A stretch of 64,000 bases of DNA from G963662655 sp963666875 (lineage in GTDB: Bacteria > Cloacimonadota > Cloacimonadia > Cloacimonadales > JAIOQZ01). Under the pieces are notes generated by a model. The model did not search any database and was not told the DNA's origin. It saw only the letters and a list, made by a program, of their open reading frames with translations. The stretch covers positions 171,916-235,915 of the forward strand of contig CAXXPU010000005.1 in the NCBI GenBank assembly GCA_963666875.2, written 5' to 3'. Shown in pieces: positions 1 to 9,261 of this stretch (positions are counted from its first letter, which is position 1; each line of letters begins with the position of its first letter). A program made the translations under genes and the position numbers.

Positions 1-1
1 A

Positions 2-526
2 TTGGACGTTTACAGAAATGACGATCCAGCAGGCTATCATACGTATTTCGGGAAAGGCGACGGAACCTGGGAACCGGCTGTCGGGCCCGGGCTCATGCTG
101 CAAACGATGTACTGCTATCGCACGCCCTATTACTTCATCAACGTGTCGAACAGCTTCGGCGAGGTGCAGCTCATCAACGACGTCCGGATCAGGATGACGA
201 CGCTCGAAGCCTCGATCCTGTTTCCAAAGGATAAAGATGCGGTACTGGCGGCCGGACCGCACATCGGATTCGACTGGCATTTCGCCGAAGTTCGGGGAAC
301 CGATCCCGCGAATCTGAAGTTGAAGCCCAATAACCCTGGCTTCTTCACAGGTTTCATGGCCCAGCGCTTCTTCGAGCAGGCACGCGTGGAGTTCGCGCTC
401 GATTTGCAGTTCATGACCTACGACTACAAGTTTGACGAAGGTTTTTCTACATACGACGATGGTGATATCAACCTGTTCGGCTTTCGCATAACCGTGGCAA
501 CCTCCTTCCGAATGTTCGAGCACTGA
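2..526 (+). CDS. outer-membrane beta-barrel-like protein, 5' partial
   Basis: The reading frame is open at the window edge, so the true start lies upstream. The visible 174 residues alternate hydrophobic and polar residues as in an outer-membrane barrel and end in an aromatic-rich strand (SFRMFEH). The next gene encodes a clear paralogue: both share GPHIGxDWH, DPAxLKxKPxNPG and a C-terminal xATSFRxF. The two genes are separated by 8 bases and probably form one transcription unit. I do not recognise a named family, so the function is unknown; outer-membrane location is inferred from the paralogue's signal peptide and the strand pattern. Confidence 0.6.
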   Translation: MDVYRNDDPAGYHTYFGKGDGTWEPAVGPGLMLQTMYCYRTPYYFINVSNSFGEVQLINDVRIRMTTLEASILFPKDKDAVLAAGPHIGFDWHFAEVRGTDPANLKLKPNNPGFFTGFMAQRFFEQARVEFALDLQFMTYDYKFDEGFSTYDDGDINLFGFRITVATSFRMFEH

Positions 527-534
527 GGAGACGT

Positions 535-1163
535 ATGAAACGTCACTTTTTTCACTGGTTATCGTATTACTACTTGCAAGTTCTCTACCTGCTCAGACCA
601 GCGAACTGCATATCGGTTTTAAGCTGATCTTCATTATGACTGAGGCAAGTTTTACTGCAGAAGACGGGAACGAACCAAACTCATACTTATACGCGGGAAA
701 GACGGAAGACAAGGAGAAGCTCAGCGTCGGTCCGGGGATCATGCTTCAAGCGCTTTACACCATCCATAAACCTTTGTATCGCATCAATATTTCCGGCAGT
801 ATCGGTGCGGCGGATGTTGCCGATTTCTTGATCAAGATGGCTTCGATCGATGCGTCCATTCATTTCCCCAGAGACGACAAACTATCTGCGGGGCCGCATA
901 TCGGGATAGACTGGCATGTCGTGGGAGTCCAGGGAGACGATCCCGCTCATCTGAAGATCAAGCCGCGCAATCCAGGCCTCTACGCCGGTTTGCTGGTCCA
1001 GAGGTATTTCGAGAAGGCTCGGATTGAAATCGCGCTCGATTATCAATACATGCTTTACGACTACGAAATGAGTGACGACTGGTACACATATAGCGATGAT
1101 AAAATCAACATGTCTGGTTTCAGGCTATCTGTGGCAACGTCGTTCCGGCTGTTCGGTCACTAA
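535..1163 (+). CDS. outer-membrane beta-barrel-like protein with a frameshifted signal peptide
   Basis: The frame from 636 to 1163 encodes a paralogue of the preceding protein (GPHIGIDWH, DPAHLKIKPRNPG, VATSFRLFGH). Upstream in the same frame lies an obvious signal-peptide core (SLVIVLLLASSLPAQ), but no start codon is in that frame. An ATG at 535, directly after GAGGAG, gives MKRHFF in another frame. Adding one T to the T6 tract at 547-552 joins the two parts into one protein of about 209 residues. The missing base is either a consensus error or a real frameshift. Starting at 636 would discard the signal peptide. Function unknown. Confidence 0.55.
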
Positions 1164-1264
1164 TTGTAACCTAACGCTTCGTTGCATTCCTTCTTGAGGC
1201 ATACCCTTGAAATTCTTGTGCAGAAATCATGTGATGCTTGTTATCAAAGGATTTAGGCAGGAAT

Positions 1265-1560
1265 TTTAGTTGCAAAAAATAGATTCCTCGGATATTGCTG
1301 GCCAAACAATGTCGCAAGATCGGCAAGAACGACGTGATCTGTCTCGACGAAACCGATATCATCAAACCCACAGCGGAAACGACCTGCTCGACGTTGGTTT
1401 AAAGCGCGTTGGTGTCCACCTGAATCCGCATCCTGTACCGAATTCGTATACGTCGGAAATGTGGCTTGTGGTCGCACGATATGTGGCGTTGCATAAAATG
1501 GGATGTTTCAACTTCCTGTGCGACTTTCCCAGGCGCGATTGGTCGCAGAAACAGATATCT
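1265..1560 (+). pseudogene. degenerate IS4-type transposase fragment
   Basis: Two blocks match the intact transposase encoded at 25024-26313. From about 1289 the frame reads RILLAKQCRK...DVICLDETDIIKP, equivalent to ILLASQSRR...LIFIDESDIVKPY and covering the first catalytic Asp. After a deletion and frame change, the frame from about 1385 reads VGLKRVGVHLNPHP...LCDFPRRDW, matching VGLKRVKIRLNPHP...LCDFPGRDW. The N-terminus, the middle catalytic Asp and the YREK region are missing. It is therefore an internally deleted, frameshifted remnant of a related but different element. No terminal repeats were found. Confidence 0.75.
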
Positions 1561-2332
1561 ATTATCGATCAACAAGCGCAATTTTCGCAATGCTCTAATT
1601 CATTTGCTGGAAACGGAATACAAGATCATCGGTTCGCGGAAAATCCTTTCGCTTCTGGCAGATGATATCGAGCAACTTCATTCGGAGTATTTCGTATCGA
1701 CCTCGACAGTGGGTATCGGTGAGATCGTGTTTCGCACCACCGCGGACGACGGACAACGCCCGAATTACGGTAAGAAAACCGAGGATTACAGCTCGACAAC
1801 GGTTGTCCTGCCACTGGTGACCGAAGAGGACGTCGAGAACCGTGTCTTTACCCGAAACGGAAACAAAAACACGAATTACGAGCACTGCGATCGTCGTGAG
1901 ATCAGAACGATGATCCGCTTGCTCGAGTCGGCAAAATCCCAGGGCGGTCTTCTTAGCGGAGCCGAGGTTGGTGTCTTGCTGAATCGTAGTTTGAGTACCA
2001 TACACAAGTATCTCAAGGCATACGTAAAAGAGACGGGAAGAATCCCGCCCTTGAAGGGCTACGTGATGGACATGGGCAGTCTGCCGACCCACAAGTCGAT
2101 CATCATATCGTACTACGAACAGGGGATGTCGCCAGCCGATATTGTGCTGAAAACCTCCCACAGTCAGGATGCCGTGGATCGTTACATCAAGCAGTACGAC
2201 CAGATCAAGTTGCTGATCCGGAAAGGGATGAGCGCCACAGAAATCAAAGACATTGTTCGGCGAAGCATGAAAGTGGTAAAAGAATACATCGCAATCTATA
2301 ACGAATTCCACGACATATCAGAAAATCGTTGA
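1466..2332 (+). CDS. DUF1670 family protein, N-terminus formed by transposase debris
   Basis: From about residue 38 (position 1577) the protein has the character of the DUF1670 family: an N-terminal helical block (LIHLLETEYK...LLADDIEQL), a central block (YGKKTEDYSSTTVVLPLVTEEDV), then repeated HTH-like segments (LLNRSLSTIHKYLKAYVKETG, SHSQDAVDRYIKQYDQIKLL, RRSMKVVKEYIAIYNEF). The first 37 residues are an alternative-frame reading of the adjoining transposase remnant, so the original 5' end has been lost and the listed start is only the longest open frame. DUF1670 proteins have no established role, though HTH content suggests DNA binding. Probably a decaying gene. Confidence 0.6.
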   Translation: MWSHDMWRCIKWDVSTSCATFPGAIGRRNRYLLSINKRNFRNALIHLLETEYKIIGSRKILSLLADDIEQLHSEYFVSTSTVGIGEIVFRTTADDGQRPNYGKKTEDYSSTTVVLPLVTEEDVENRVFTRNGNKNTNYEHCDRREIRTMIRLLESAKSQGGLLSGAEVGVLLNRSLSTIHKYLKAYVKETGRIPPLKGYVMDMGSLPTHKSIIISYYEQGMSPADIVLKTSHSQDAVDRYIKQYDQIKLLIRKGMSATEIKDIVRRSMKVVKEYIAIYNEFHDISENR

Positions 2333-2491
2333 CAATGAGGCGGTTAGATGAGAGAAAAAACTCACACAAAGAAACCGAGGGAAGGGGCTGCTTTCATTAT
2401 TGATTGCTTTCCCTTCTTTCGGGAATGTATACCAAAAAACTATGGGTACATTTGGCACCATCGTAAGTAATTCAGACGTAAGATTTTACGA

Positions 2492-2531
2492 AACGCCGCC
2501 GTGCTTTCCATCGGGATGATACGGCGGCGTT
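2492..2531. terminator. stem-loop, probable bidirectional terminator
   Basis: AACGCCGCCGT at 2492-2502 pairs perfectly with ACGGCGGCGTT at 2521-2531 around an 18-base loop. It lies between the DUF1670 gene (plus) and the end of the PEBP gene (minus). The plus strand continues with a short T run. Confidence 0.55.
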
Positions 2532-2584
2532 TTCATATGAATGGAACGCAGGCATCCCTGCCAGCTTCAATGATCCCAAGAAAA

Positions 2585-3208
2585 CTATTTCGCGATCGGA
2601 TTGATCGTATAGTATCCGGCGATCTCGCCCTGATCGAGGATGTGTCCCTTCATCGCTTCGAGCAATTCAGCACCGGTGTAGCGCTCGGGAAGATCGAGTG
2701 TCTCGACATCCAGCGCATAGACGGTGAAACGGTATTCATGGATCCGCGAATCGTTCCAGGGTGGGCAGGGTCCGTCGTATCCGCCGTAGAATCCCTCCAT
2801 ATCGGGATCGCCTTTGAACCATCCCGTATAGTCATTGATGCCGGTCACGCCGTGTTTTGTTTCCCCGGATGGCTTTCCTTTCGCTGTCACACCCCGACAC
2901 GCCTCTCCCTCACCGATCTCGCGAATCGACGAAGGGATGTTCGCCAGCAGCCAGTGGTAGAAATCCACGCGCGGAAGGTCGGCAGGAACCAGACGATCCT
3001 CTTTGTTCACATCGTCGGGCTTTGACGGGACCGTCTTGTCCACGCACATCAGCACAAAGGATTTCGTTCCGTCCGGACTATTCCGCCACGCGATGTGCGG
3101 ATTGACATTGTCGCAGAACGTGACGTGCGTGTTTCGATCGTATGTCGCGAGTGCGTATTTTTCGGGGATCATCATTCCATGCAGTATGGAATCGCTGGTA
3201 ACTTTCAT
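2585..3208 (-). CDS. YbhB/YbcL family Raf kinase inhibitor-like (PEBP) protein
   Basis: This is a phosphatidylethanolamine-binding-protein fold protein of 207 residues. Family marks are NPHIAWRNSPDGTKSFVLMCVD near residue 36, GYDGPCPPWND around 140 and HEYRFTVYALD just after it. The prokaryotic branch is usually about 150-185 residues, and the extra length is an insert holding a Cys and a GETKHGVTGINDYTGW segment. There is no signal peptide, so it is cytosolic. The start is supported by GGGAGGT six bases upstream of the ATG. Bacterial members have no settled biochemical role. It stands alone; upstream is a repeat-bearing spacer. Confidence 0.88.
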   Translation of the reverse strand: MKVTSDSILHGMMIPEKYALATYDRNTHVTFCDNVNPHIAWRNSPDGTKSFVLMCVDKTVPSKPDDVNKEDRLVPADLPRVDFYHWLLANIPSSIREIGEGEACRGVTAKGKPSGETKHGVTGINDYTGWFKGDPDMEGFYGGYDGPCPPWNDSRIHEYRFTVYALDVETLDLPERYTGAELLEAMKGHILDQGEIAGYYTINPIAK

Positions 3209-3264
3209 TTTACCTCCCTGTTAATAAGGATGCTCGCCTATGGGGATTCGAATTTACAGCAAAT

Positions 3265-3318
3265 TCACAGAGGCCGAGCGCTACAGAAAAGGGATACACG
3301 CCCGAGGTTGAGTATCCC
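3265..3318 (-). repeat. dispersed repeat B, copy 1 (hairpin plus conserved GTAGCGCTCG motif)
   Basis: Read on the minus strand, a hairpin (GGGATAC/GTATCCC) is followed by CTGTAGCGCTCGGCCTCTG. The same arrangement of a variable hairpin followed by GTAGCGYTCGACCT recurs at 16605, 16703 and 53350. Confidence 0.6.
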
Positions 3319-3336
3319 TATAATTATCCACTAACA

Positions 3337-3358
3337 TAATCCCGATTATTCGGGATTA
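3337..3358 (-). terminator. 9-bp perfect stem-loop downstream of the transglutaminase-like gene
   Basis: TAATCCCGA pairs with TCGGGATTA around TTAT, 42 bases past the stop codon of the minus-strand gene ending at 3400. There is no clear U tract, so the terminator role is tentative. Confidence 0.4.
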
Positions 3359-3399
3359 CAGCGTCCATGATTTCGTTTCAGATAAATCGGAATCCGTAA

Positions 3400-5649
3400 T
3401 TATTTGAGCATCAGCATCTTTTTCACATCGGTTTTGCCTGGTGTTGTAAGTTTATAGAGATAGACACCGCTACCGAGTTGCTTTCCTTCCGAATCCCTAC
3501 CCTGCCAGGTAACCTTGTGGTCGCCGGCTTTCATTACACCGTCAGCCAGCGTGCAGACCTTCTGCCCGAGGATGTTGAAGACTTCGAGCTTCACGGGAGC
3601 ATCCTGCGGGATCGAGAAGGCGATGTTCGTTTCCGGGTTGAATGGATTGGGATGGTTCTGTTCCAGTGCAAATATCGGAGGCATGTCGGTCAGCTCATCA
3701 TCGACGCCGGTATTGTAAACGTAGTAATTCATGTAACCGTTGATCAGTTGGGCGTTGTTCAGGCGGTGGTGGTTGTCCAGGAACATACACCAGTCGTTTG
3801 TGGCAGGAATATTGAACATCGCTTCGCCTTCCGTCACATCGACGAAATCGTAGAAGGACTCGAAGTTGATTCCAAGCTGGTAGAAGAGGAAATTATCGCT
3901 CGTGGTGGTGAAGCAGTTGATGGTTCCCTGCGCGTCCGTCTCTTTGAAGAAGATCGGCCTCTCACCCACTTCGTCGATGTCGTCCCAAGTCACGATACCG
4001 CTGAGAACCTGAGATGAAGTCTCGAAGGAAACCATCATCCTGTAGTCTTCCGTCGTATCGTCCGGAGCCGCGGTCGAGTAATTGTTGGTGACAGGCATAT
4101 CGCCGCTGATCGGAATCTGAAAAGTATATTCGCCACCATCGACCGTGTTTTCTTGGAGAAGCGTGTATTCGTCCTCTTCTTCTGGATAGTCTCCGAGCGA
4201 CGTCTGGATCTTCGCGTAATAGGTTCTTCCCTCACCCACGATGAATTCGTGCTGTCCGTTCTCGTCGGTGAAAGCGACCATATCGGAAACCAGTCCGCTG
4301 TTCTCGATCGCGAGAATAATGCGTGCGCCGTCAATCGGATTGCCGATGGAATCGAACACGCTGAGCAGCAGGGAGCAGGTTCCCTCCGAGTAGCGATCGG
4401 TGACCGAGGTCAGGAAGCCATCGCTGCGGATCTCGAATACCGTACCGAAGACCTTTCCCCAGCCGTTTTCGTACACCAGCGGGTTGTCAATGTAGCCGTT
4501 GACCGGTTCCCATTGCACCCAGTTCTCGTCCCAGAACTCATTCCAGGTGTGGTCGGTGGACATGGATAGGATACTCGTACAGGGAAGCAGCGCGGTTCTT
4601 GAGGCTGCTGCCGTGATGTCGGCGTGTTCGCCGCAACGTCCGATGTGCTTGCGATAGATACGCACCGGCTGATGCGGTCGTTCGTTATCGGAGGTGAAGT
4701 CCATAACGTCCAGGATCCACTGTTGAACGACATGCACCACGTCGGTATGTTCTTCGTCGTCCGCGATCATGGCGTCTGCTGCTTGCAGCGCTTCGCTCAG
4801 ACGGGGATAGGTGTCATCGGCGTCATGATAAAGAAAGTCGCGCCAGAAGACACCGTCGGGCGGATCGGCGATATTGTTGATATGGGTTGTGTTCGATTCC
4901 TGGATCGTTGGATCGACGTAGGTAGGGATATCGTCGGTAATCTTGGGGTGAACCAGATACCAGTAATATATGTCCCGCGGCACTTCGACGGTCAAGGTAT
5001 TGCCATCGGCATCGATTTTTTGATACTGGGTGGTCGAATAGTAATCGTCGTCCGTTGCCGAAGTACCGTAATCGACAACTTCGACGTACCCCAGGTCTTC
5101 GTCGATCGCATAGATCAGTTCGGCGTTTTCCACGAAGAGCTGCGGATAGGAATATTCCGATTCGAGATACACGACCGATGTGTGCGCCACGCAGAACGCG
5201 ATCTCATCGATATAAGGATCCTGGGCATCGACGATGATCTGCGCCCAGCGCTGCTGGTTGAGCGGAGACATCAGGCTGAAGACGTTCCGTAACGGCGGTG
5301 TCAGCCAGTTCGGCGCTTTCTCGATTGCCTGAATGGCAAGATCATCGAGATCGCCTAATTCGGATAGTACGATTGCGTTTCCGTCGCTGTTGCGATACTT
5401 GAGTCCGTGATACGCTCCGGCTCGCATGTAAAGATCGACCCGGATGGAGTCCGAGATTTCCCACGCACCTCGATCGACGGGATACTCGACATGGTTGGGT
5501 TCGGAAACCTGTGGCGTCCCTGTCTGTGCAGCGCTGCCAGCACGTTCACTACCGTCTAAGAGAGGTTTGTTGGTCAATCCTCTCGGTTCGGCATTCATTG
5601 TGGTAAAACCAACGATTAGAATCATCATCCAGATTACGGATCTTTTCAT
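3400..5649 (-). CDS. secreted transglutaminase-like protein with T9SS-type sorting domain
   Basis: The 749-residue protein opens with a signal peptide (MKRSVIWMMILIVGFTTMNA). A transglutaminase-like (papain-fold) core holds the triad: Cys in GRCGEHAD near residue 338, His in DHTWNEFW near 366, and an acidic residue in WEPVN near 380. An Ig-like segment follows. The last 85 or so residues are a type IX sorting domain (NHPNPFNPETNIAFSI, VFNILGQKV, SGVYLYKL, KKMLMLK). It is probably exported and anchored at the cell surface, acting on peptides or proteins; the substrate is unknown. Fifteen bases separate it from the upstream alcohol dehydrogenase gene, so they may be co-transcribed. Confidence 0.85.
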   Translation of the reverse strand: MKRSVIWMMILIVGFTTMNAEPRGLTNKPLLDGSERAGSAAQTGTPQVSEPNHVEYPVDRGAWEISDSIRVDLYMRAGAYHGLKYRNSDGNAIVLSELGDLDDLAIQAIEKAPNWLTPPLRNVFSLMSPLNQQRWAQIIVDAQDPYIDEIAFCVAHTSVVYLESEYSYPQLFVENAELIYAIDEDLGYVEVVDYGTSATDDDYYSTTQYQKIDADGNTLTVEVPRDIYYWYLVHPKITDDIPTYVDPTIQESNTTHINNIADPPDGVFWRDFLYHDADDTYPRLSEALQAADAMIADDEEHTDVVHVVQQWILDVMDFTSDNERPHQPVRIYRKHIGRCGEHADITAAASRTALLPCTSILSMSTDHTWNEFWDENWVQWEPVNGYIDNPLVYENGWGKVFGTVFEIRSDGFLTSVTDRYSEGTCSLLLSVFDSIGNPIDGARIILAIENSGLVSDMVAFTDENGQHEFIVGEGRTYYAKIQTSLGDYPEEEDEYTLLQENTVDGGEYTFQIPISGDMPVTNNYSTAAPDDTTEDYRMMVSFETSSQVLSGIVTWDDIDEVGERPIFFKETDAQGTINCFTTTSDNFLFYQLGINFESFYDFVDVTEGEAMFNIPATNDWCMFLDNHHRLNNAQLINGYMNYYVYNTGVDDELTDMPPIFALEQNHPNPFNPETNIAFSIPQDAPVKLEVFNILGQKVCTLADGVMKAGDHKVTWQGRDSEGKQLGSGVYLYKLTTPGKTDVKKMLMLK

Positions 5650-5663
5650 GATATCTCCTTACG

Positions 5664-6809
5664 CTAAATCGCGCTATAAATAATTTCCTCTATTTGCTCG
5701 AGTGTCAGTTCGACCGGATTTCCCTTCATGCTGCTCGATTGAGATGCTTTCATGGCGATCATGCGAATGTCGGTCGGTCCAACGCCGAATTTGCTCAACG
5801 GCTTGATATTCATGTGCTGGTTGATCGAATCCAGCCACGCCAGCAGCTTGCCCAGACCTCCCTCGCAGAGAATTCCGGCCGCGTCGTCGTATTTACATAA
5901 CAATTCGTGATCGCCGTCATTTTGCAACAGCTCCACATTCATCCTGATCACGTAGGGTAGCAACGCAGCACACGCCGCTCCGTGCGGGATAGGGAACATT
6001 CCGCCCAAAGGCCCGGCGATACCGTGTACCGCGCCCAGCTTCGCATTCGCAAGCGCCATACCGCTATACATCGCCGCAAGAGCCATATCGCTTCGTGCGC
6101 GGATATCCATCCCGTCATCGAAAGCCTTGAGGAACGATCGCGAAACAAGCGACAAACCTTCCCGGCAAACCATGTTGGTAAAGGGATTGCTCATCTTCGA
6201 CGTATAGGCTTCCAGGAGTTGCGTCAGGGCATCCAGTCCCGTCTGCGCGGTCAGTTCCGGCGTCATACTCATGGTCAGTTTGGGATCGATCACGGCAATC
6301 CGCGGAATCAGCTTCTCGTCGCGCATACTGATCTTGACTTGCTTGTTCAGCGAACGAATTACCGCGTTTTTCGTTACTTCGGTACCGGTGCCGGCAGTCG
6401 TCGGAACGGCGATAAACGGCAGCGCTTTCCTTTCCAGAGGCTTCCCCGCGCCAATGATTTCCACATAGTCGATGACTTTTCCGGGATTGTTTATCATCAC
6501 CGAGATGATCTTCCCCGAATCGATCACGCTTCCGCCGCCGACCGCAATAACCCAGCCGACTTTATCCTGCTGCGCAACCGATACGCAATGGGTCAGTGAC
6601 GTATCTGTCGGTTCTGCTATAATCGATACGGAAAAAACCTCGAAGCGATTGCGCTTGAGAATCTCTTCAACATCACCGGCTCGCAGCCGGTCCTTGCCGG
6701 TTATCAACAGCACTTTCTTCGGAAAATCACGGACGAGATCGGGAATGCGCTGAATCGCGTCTGTTCCAAAGACGATCTGACCGGGAGCTCTATAATCGAA
6801 TTCTACCAT
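5664..6809 (-). CDS. iron-containing alcohol dehydrogenase
   Basis: A group III Fe-dependent NAD(P)-alcohol dehydrogenase of 381 residues, the usual length. The nucleotide-binding GGGSVID lies near residue 95 and PTTAGTGTE near 140. Metal ligands are expected at Asp in TGLDALTQ and at the His residues in AVHGIAGPLGG and PIPHG, all present. It interconverts an alcohol and an aldehyde or ketone; the substrate cannot be read from sequence. It overlaps the upstream ABM-domain gene by seven bases, which implies coupled translation and perhaps a shared pathway. Confidence 0.93.
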   Translation of the reverse strand: MVEFDYRAPGQIVFGTDAIQRIPDLVRDFPKKVLLITGKDRLRAGDVEEILKRNRFEVFSVSIIAEPTDTSLTHCVSVAQQDKVGWVIAVGGGSVIDSGKIISVMINNPGKVIDYVEIIGAGKPLERKALPFIAVPTTAGTGTEVTKNAVIRSLNKQVKISMRDEKLIPRIAVIDPKLTMSMTPELTAQTGLDALTQLLEAYTSKMSNPFTNMVCREGLSLVSRSFLKAFDDGMDIRARSDMALAAMYSGMALANAKLGAVHGIAGPLGGMFPIPHGAACAALLPYVIRMNVELLQNDGDHELLCKYDDAAGILCEGGLGKLLAWLDSINQHMNIKPLSKFGVGPTDIRMIAMKASQSSSMKGNPVELTLEQIEEIIYSAI

Positions 6810-7108
6810 TGTTCATCTTCCGGATAGTGGTTGAAGTATTTCATGCTCGTACGAGGTTCCGCCATCATTTCCTCCACGGTTTCTCTCCATTTCTTATAGT
6901 GTTCGGTCAATTTGTGTTTTGCGGGATCCTCCGAAGTCCGATATACTTCTATCAGGACAAATCGATTTGCTCTTTCCTGCTCTCGAATTACATCGAATCT
7001 CGCGATACCCGGCTCCCGGACGCTGTTTTTCGCGTTCTCCAGCGTTGCCTCTACAAAGGCATCTTCCATGCCGGGCTTCACATGTACGAAAACGTGTACG
7101 ATCAACAT
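6803..7108 (-). CDS. antibiotic biosynthesis monooxygenase (ABM)/LsrG-like small protein
   Basis: The 101-residue protein has the dimeric ferredoxin-like ABM fold pattern: VHVFVHVKPGMEDAFVEATLENAKNS, then GIARFDVIREQ, FVLIEVYRTSEDPAKHKLTEHYKKW. This matches YgiN/LsrG-type putative quinol monooxygenases or isomerases. It overlaps the alcohol dehydrogenase start by seven bases. Cytosolic. The reaction is not fixed by sequence; LsrG-like isomerase and quinone-related roles are both possible. Confidence 0.85.
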   Translation of the reverse strand: MLIVHVFVHVKPGMEDAFVEATLENAKNSVREPGIARFDVIREQERANRFVLIEVYRTSEDPAKHKLTEHYKKWRETVEEMMAEPRTSMKYFNHYPEDEQW

Positions 7109-7117
7109 AAATCCTCC

Positions 7118-9247
7118 TTACCTGCCGACCACCGGTACTTCCAGCAGATCGAGAACGACCGCGTAAATATATGCGATTTCGCGCAGGAAGTCGTATCTGC
7201 CGGACGCTCCGCTGTGTCCGCTCATCTCGGTCTTGAATATCAGGACATTGTCGTCCGTCTTCATGCCGCGGAGCTTCGCGACCCATCGGGCAGGCTCCCA
7301 GTATGGTACGCGATTATCCTCGATTCCGGCGGTTGCCAGAATATGCGGATAGCTCTGTTCTTTCAAGTTATAATATGGATCCCACGACAGCATATACGAA
7401 AAATGCTCCGGGATATTCGGGTTTCCCCATTCGCTGTAGTGGTACATAACACCGGGGATCGTGGGATCGAGCATAATATCAATCTCGTTCACCGCGGGTA
7501 CATCCGCGATGACGACTTTGAACAGATCCGGACGCCAATTGGCCACGACACCCATCAGCAGTCCGCCGGCGCTTCCGCCTTCGATCGCAAGCATTTCAGG
7601 ACTCGTGAAGCCCTGGTCGATAAGGTATTCGGCGGATGTAATGAAATCGCTGAAGGTATTTTTCTTGTTCTGGAGACGACCCTGCTCGTGCCACCATTCA
7701 CCCCATTCGCTTCCGCCGCGAATATGGGCGATCGCGAAGATGAATCCGCGATCGACCAGGCTGAATACATTCGACGAGAAGTACGGATCGCTGTTGGAGC
7801 CGTACGATCCGTATGCCGTGAGGTACATTGGCATGCGTTGATTCTCGTTTTCCGCCCGGTAGAGCAGGGAAATGGGAATCATGACGCTGTCTGCAGCCGG
7901 CGCGAATATGCGTTTTGTGATATAATCATCCGCACGGAACCCTTCCGGGGTATCGTAGCGCTTGAGGAAGATCAATTTGTCCTGATCGATATCGTACTCG
8001 TATAAGGTGCTGGGCATGGTCAGGGACGAATAGGTGAGTCGATAGCGGTGCGTATCGTATTCGGGATTCCAGTTTCCCCAGAAAGTATAAACCTCTTGTG
8101 GAAAATCGACATGCCTGAATTCGCCCGTTCGCAAATCGAGAATCTTCAGGTGCTCGAGGGCGTTTATCTGCTCTTGAAACACGACGAAATCCCGGAAGAC
8201 ATCGAATGTGTTCAGAGTGACTCCTTCTTCTGGAACATAGTAAGGATGCCAGTCGTCTGGATCGTCGAAACTCGCCGTGACAAGCCGGTAATCCGGGTCA
8301 CCGAGATTGGTCATGATATAGAATAGGCTGTCCGAAGGTTCGACGTAGTACTCGATGCCTTCCTCGCGAGGTCGGATCAAAGTAAACTCACCCTCTGGCG
8401 TATCTGCCGGCATGAAGCGGATTTCGGAGGTATCGTTGCTCGAAGTACCCATGATGAGCCACTGGTGGTTCTTGGAAAGCGTGAGCCAGATTCCGAATGC
8501 ACAATCCTCCTCGCGGTAGATCAGCACGTCCTCGGACAGATCGGTGCCCAACACGTGACGATAGACAACCGAAGGGCTTTCGCGATCATCCTCCAGATCC
8601 TGCACATAGAAGAGCGTCTTGTTGTCCGCCGCCCAGGCAATACCATTGACGTAGGGTATCGTGTCCGGAAGCAATTCGCCCGTCATGATATTCCGGATGT
8701 AGAGCGTGTAGCTCTCGAATCCGGTCGTATCCACGTCGTATGCCACATACCGGTGGTCCGGGCTGTAATTGAGCATGGCGACCTCGTAGAAATCGTGTCC
8801 TTTCGCCAACTCGTTGACGTCCAGGATGATCTCCTCCGGGGCCAGAAGCGTTCCTTTCTTTCTGCAATAGATCGAATATTGCTGACCTGCGACGGTGCGG
8901 GAATAGTAGTAAAATGAATCGATACGCACCGGCATGGCCATATCCGTCTCACGAATCCGATTCTTCATTTCGACGAACAAGGTCTCGATATCGCTGTCCA
9001 GATCGCGTGTAACGCAGCGAGCGTAATCGTTTTCAGCCTTGATGTACTGAAGTGTTTCGGGGTTGTTGCGGTCCTTGTCGATCATCCAGTGATAAGGATC
9101 GTCGAGTGTAATATCGTGAACCGTCTGTGAGTATTCGATCTGTTTCGCCGCAGGTGGATTGCACTTTCTGGCGCATTTTTCAATACGGGACGCGTACAGC
9201 GTGCCGAGTAACAGAATCAGGGTTGGAAGCAGTATTCGTTTCAACAT
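7118..9247 (-). CDS. oligopeptidase B-like S9A serine peptidase, exported
   Basis: A prolyl-oligopeptidase-family enzyme of 709 residues. An N-terminal signal segment (MLKRILLPTLILLLGTLYAS) precedes a beta-propeller region beginning at DPYHWM. The alpha/beta-hydrolase domain holds the nucleophile in GGSAGG near residue 558, Asp in EDNRVPYW near 643 and His in GHSGASGR near 676. Spacing and motifs fit oligopeptidase B, which cleaves short peptides after basic residues. The signal segment suggests periplasmic peptide degradation. Its start is 14 bases from the end of the pentapeptide-repeat gene, so they probably form one transcript. Confidence 0.9.
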   Translation of the reverse strand: MLKRILLPTLILLLGTLYASRIEKCARKCNPPAAKQIEYSQTVHDITLDDPYHWMIDKDRNNPETLQYIKAENDYARCVTRDLDSDIETLFVEMKNRIRETDMAMPVRIDSFYYYSRTVAGQQYSIYCRKKGTLLAPEEIILDVNELAKGHDFYEVAMLNYSPDHRYVAYDVDTTGFESYTLYIRNIMTGELLPDTIPYVNGIAWAADNKTLFYVQDLEDDRESPSVVYRHVLGTDLSEDVLIYREEDCAFGIWLTLSKNHQWLIMGTSSNDTSEIRFMPADTPEGEFTLIRPREEGIEYYVEPSDSLFYIMTNLGDPDYRLVTASFDDPDDWHPYYVPEEGVTLNTFDVFRDFVVFQEQINALEHLKILDLRTGEFRHVDFPQEVYTFWGNWNPEYDTHRYRLTYSSLTMPSTLYEYDIDQDKLIFLKRYDTPEGFRADDYITKRIFAPAADSVMIPISLLYRAENENQRMPMYLTAYGSYGSNSDPYFSSNVFSLVDRGFIFAIAHIRGGSEWGEWWHEQGRLQNKKNTFSDFITSAEYLIDQGFTSPEMLAIEGGSAGGLLMGVVANWRPDLFKVVIADVPAVNEIDIMLDPTIPGVMYHYSEWGNPNIPEHFSYMLSWDPYYNLKEQSYPHILATAGIEDNRVPYWEPARWVAKLRGMKTDDNVLIFKTEMSGHSGASGRYDFLREIAYIYAVVLDLLEVPVVGR

Positions 9248-9261
9248 TGTGTCGTACCTTT

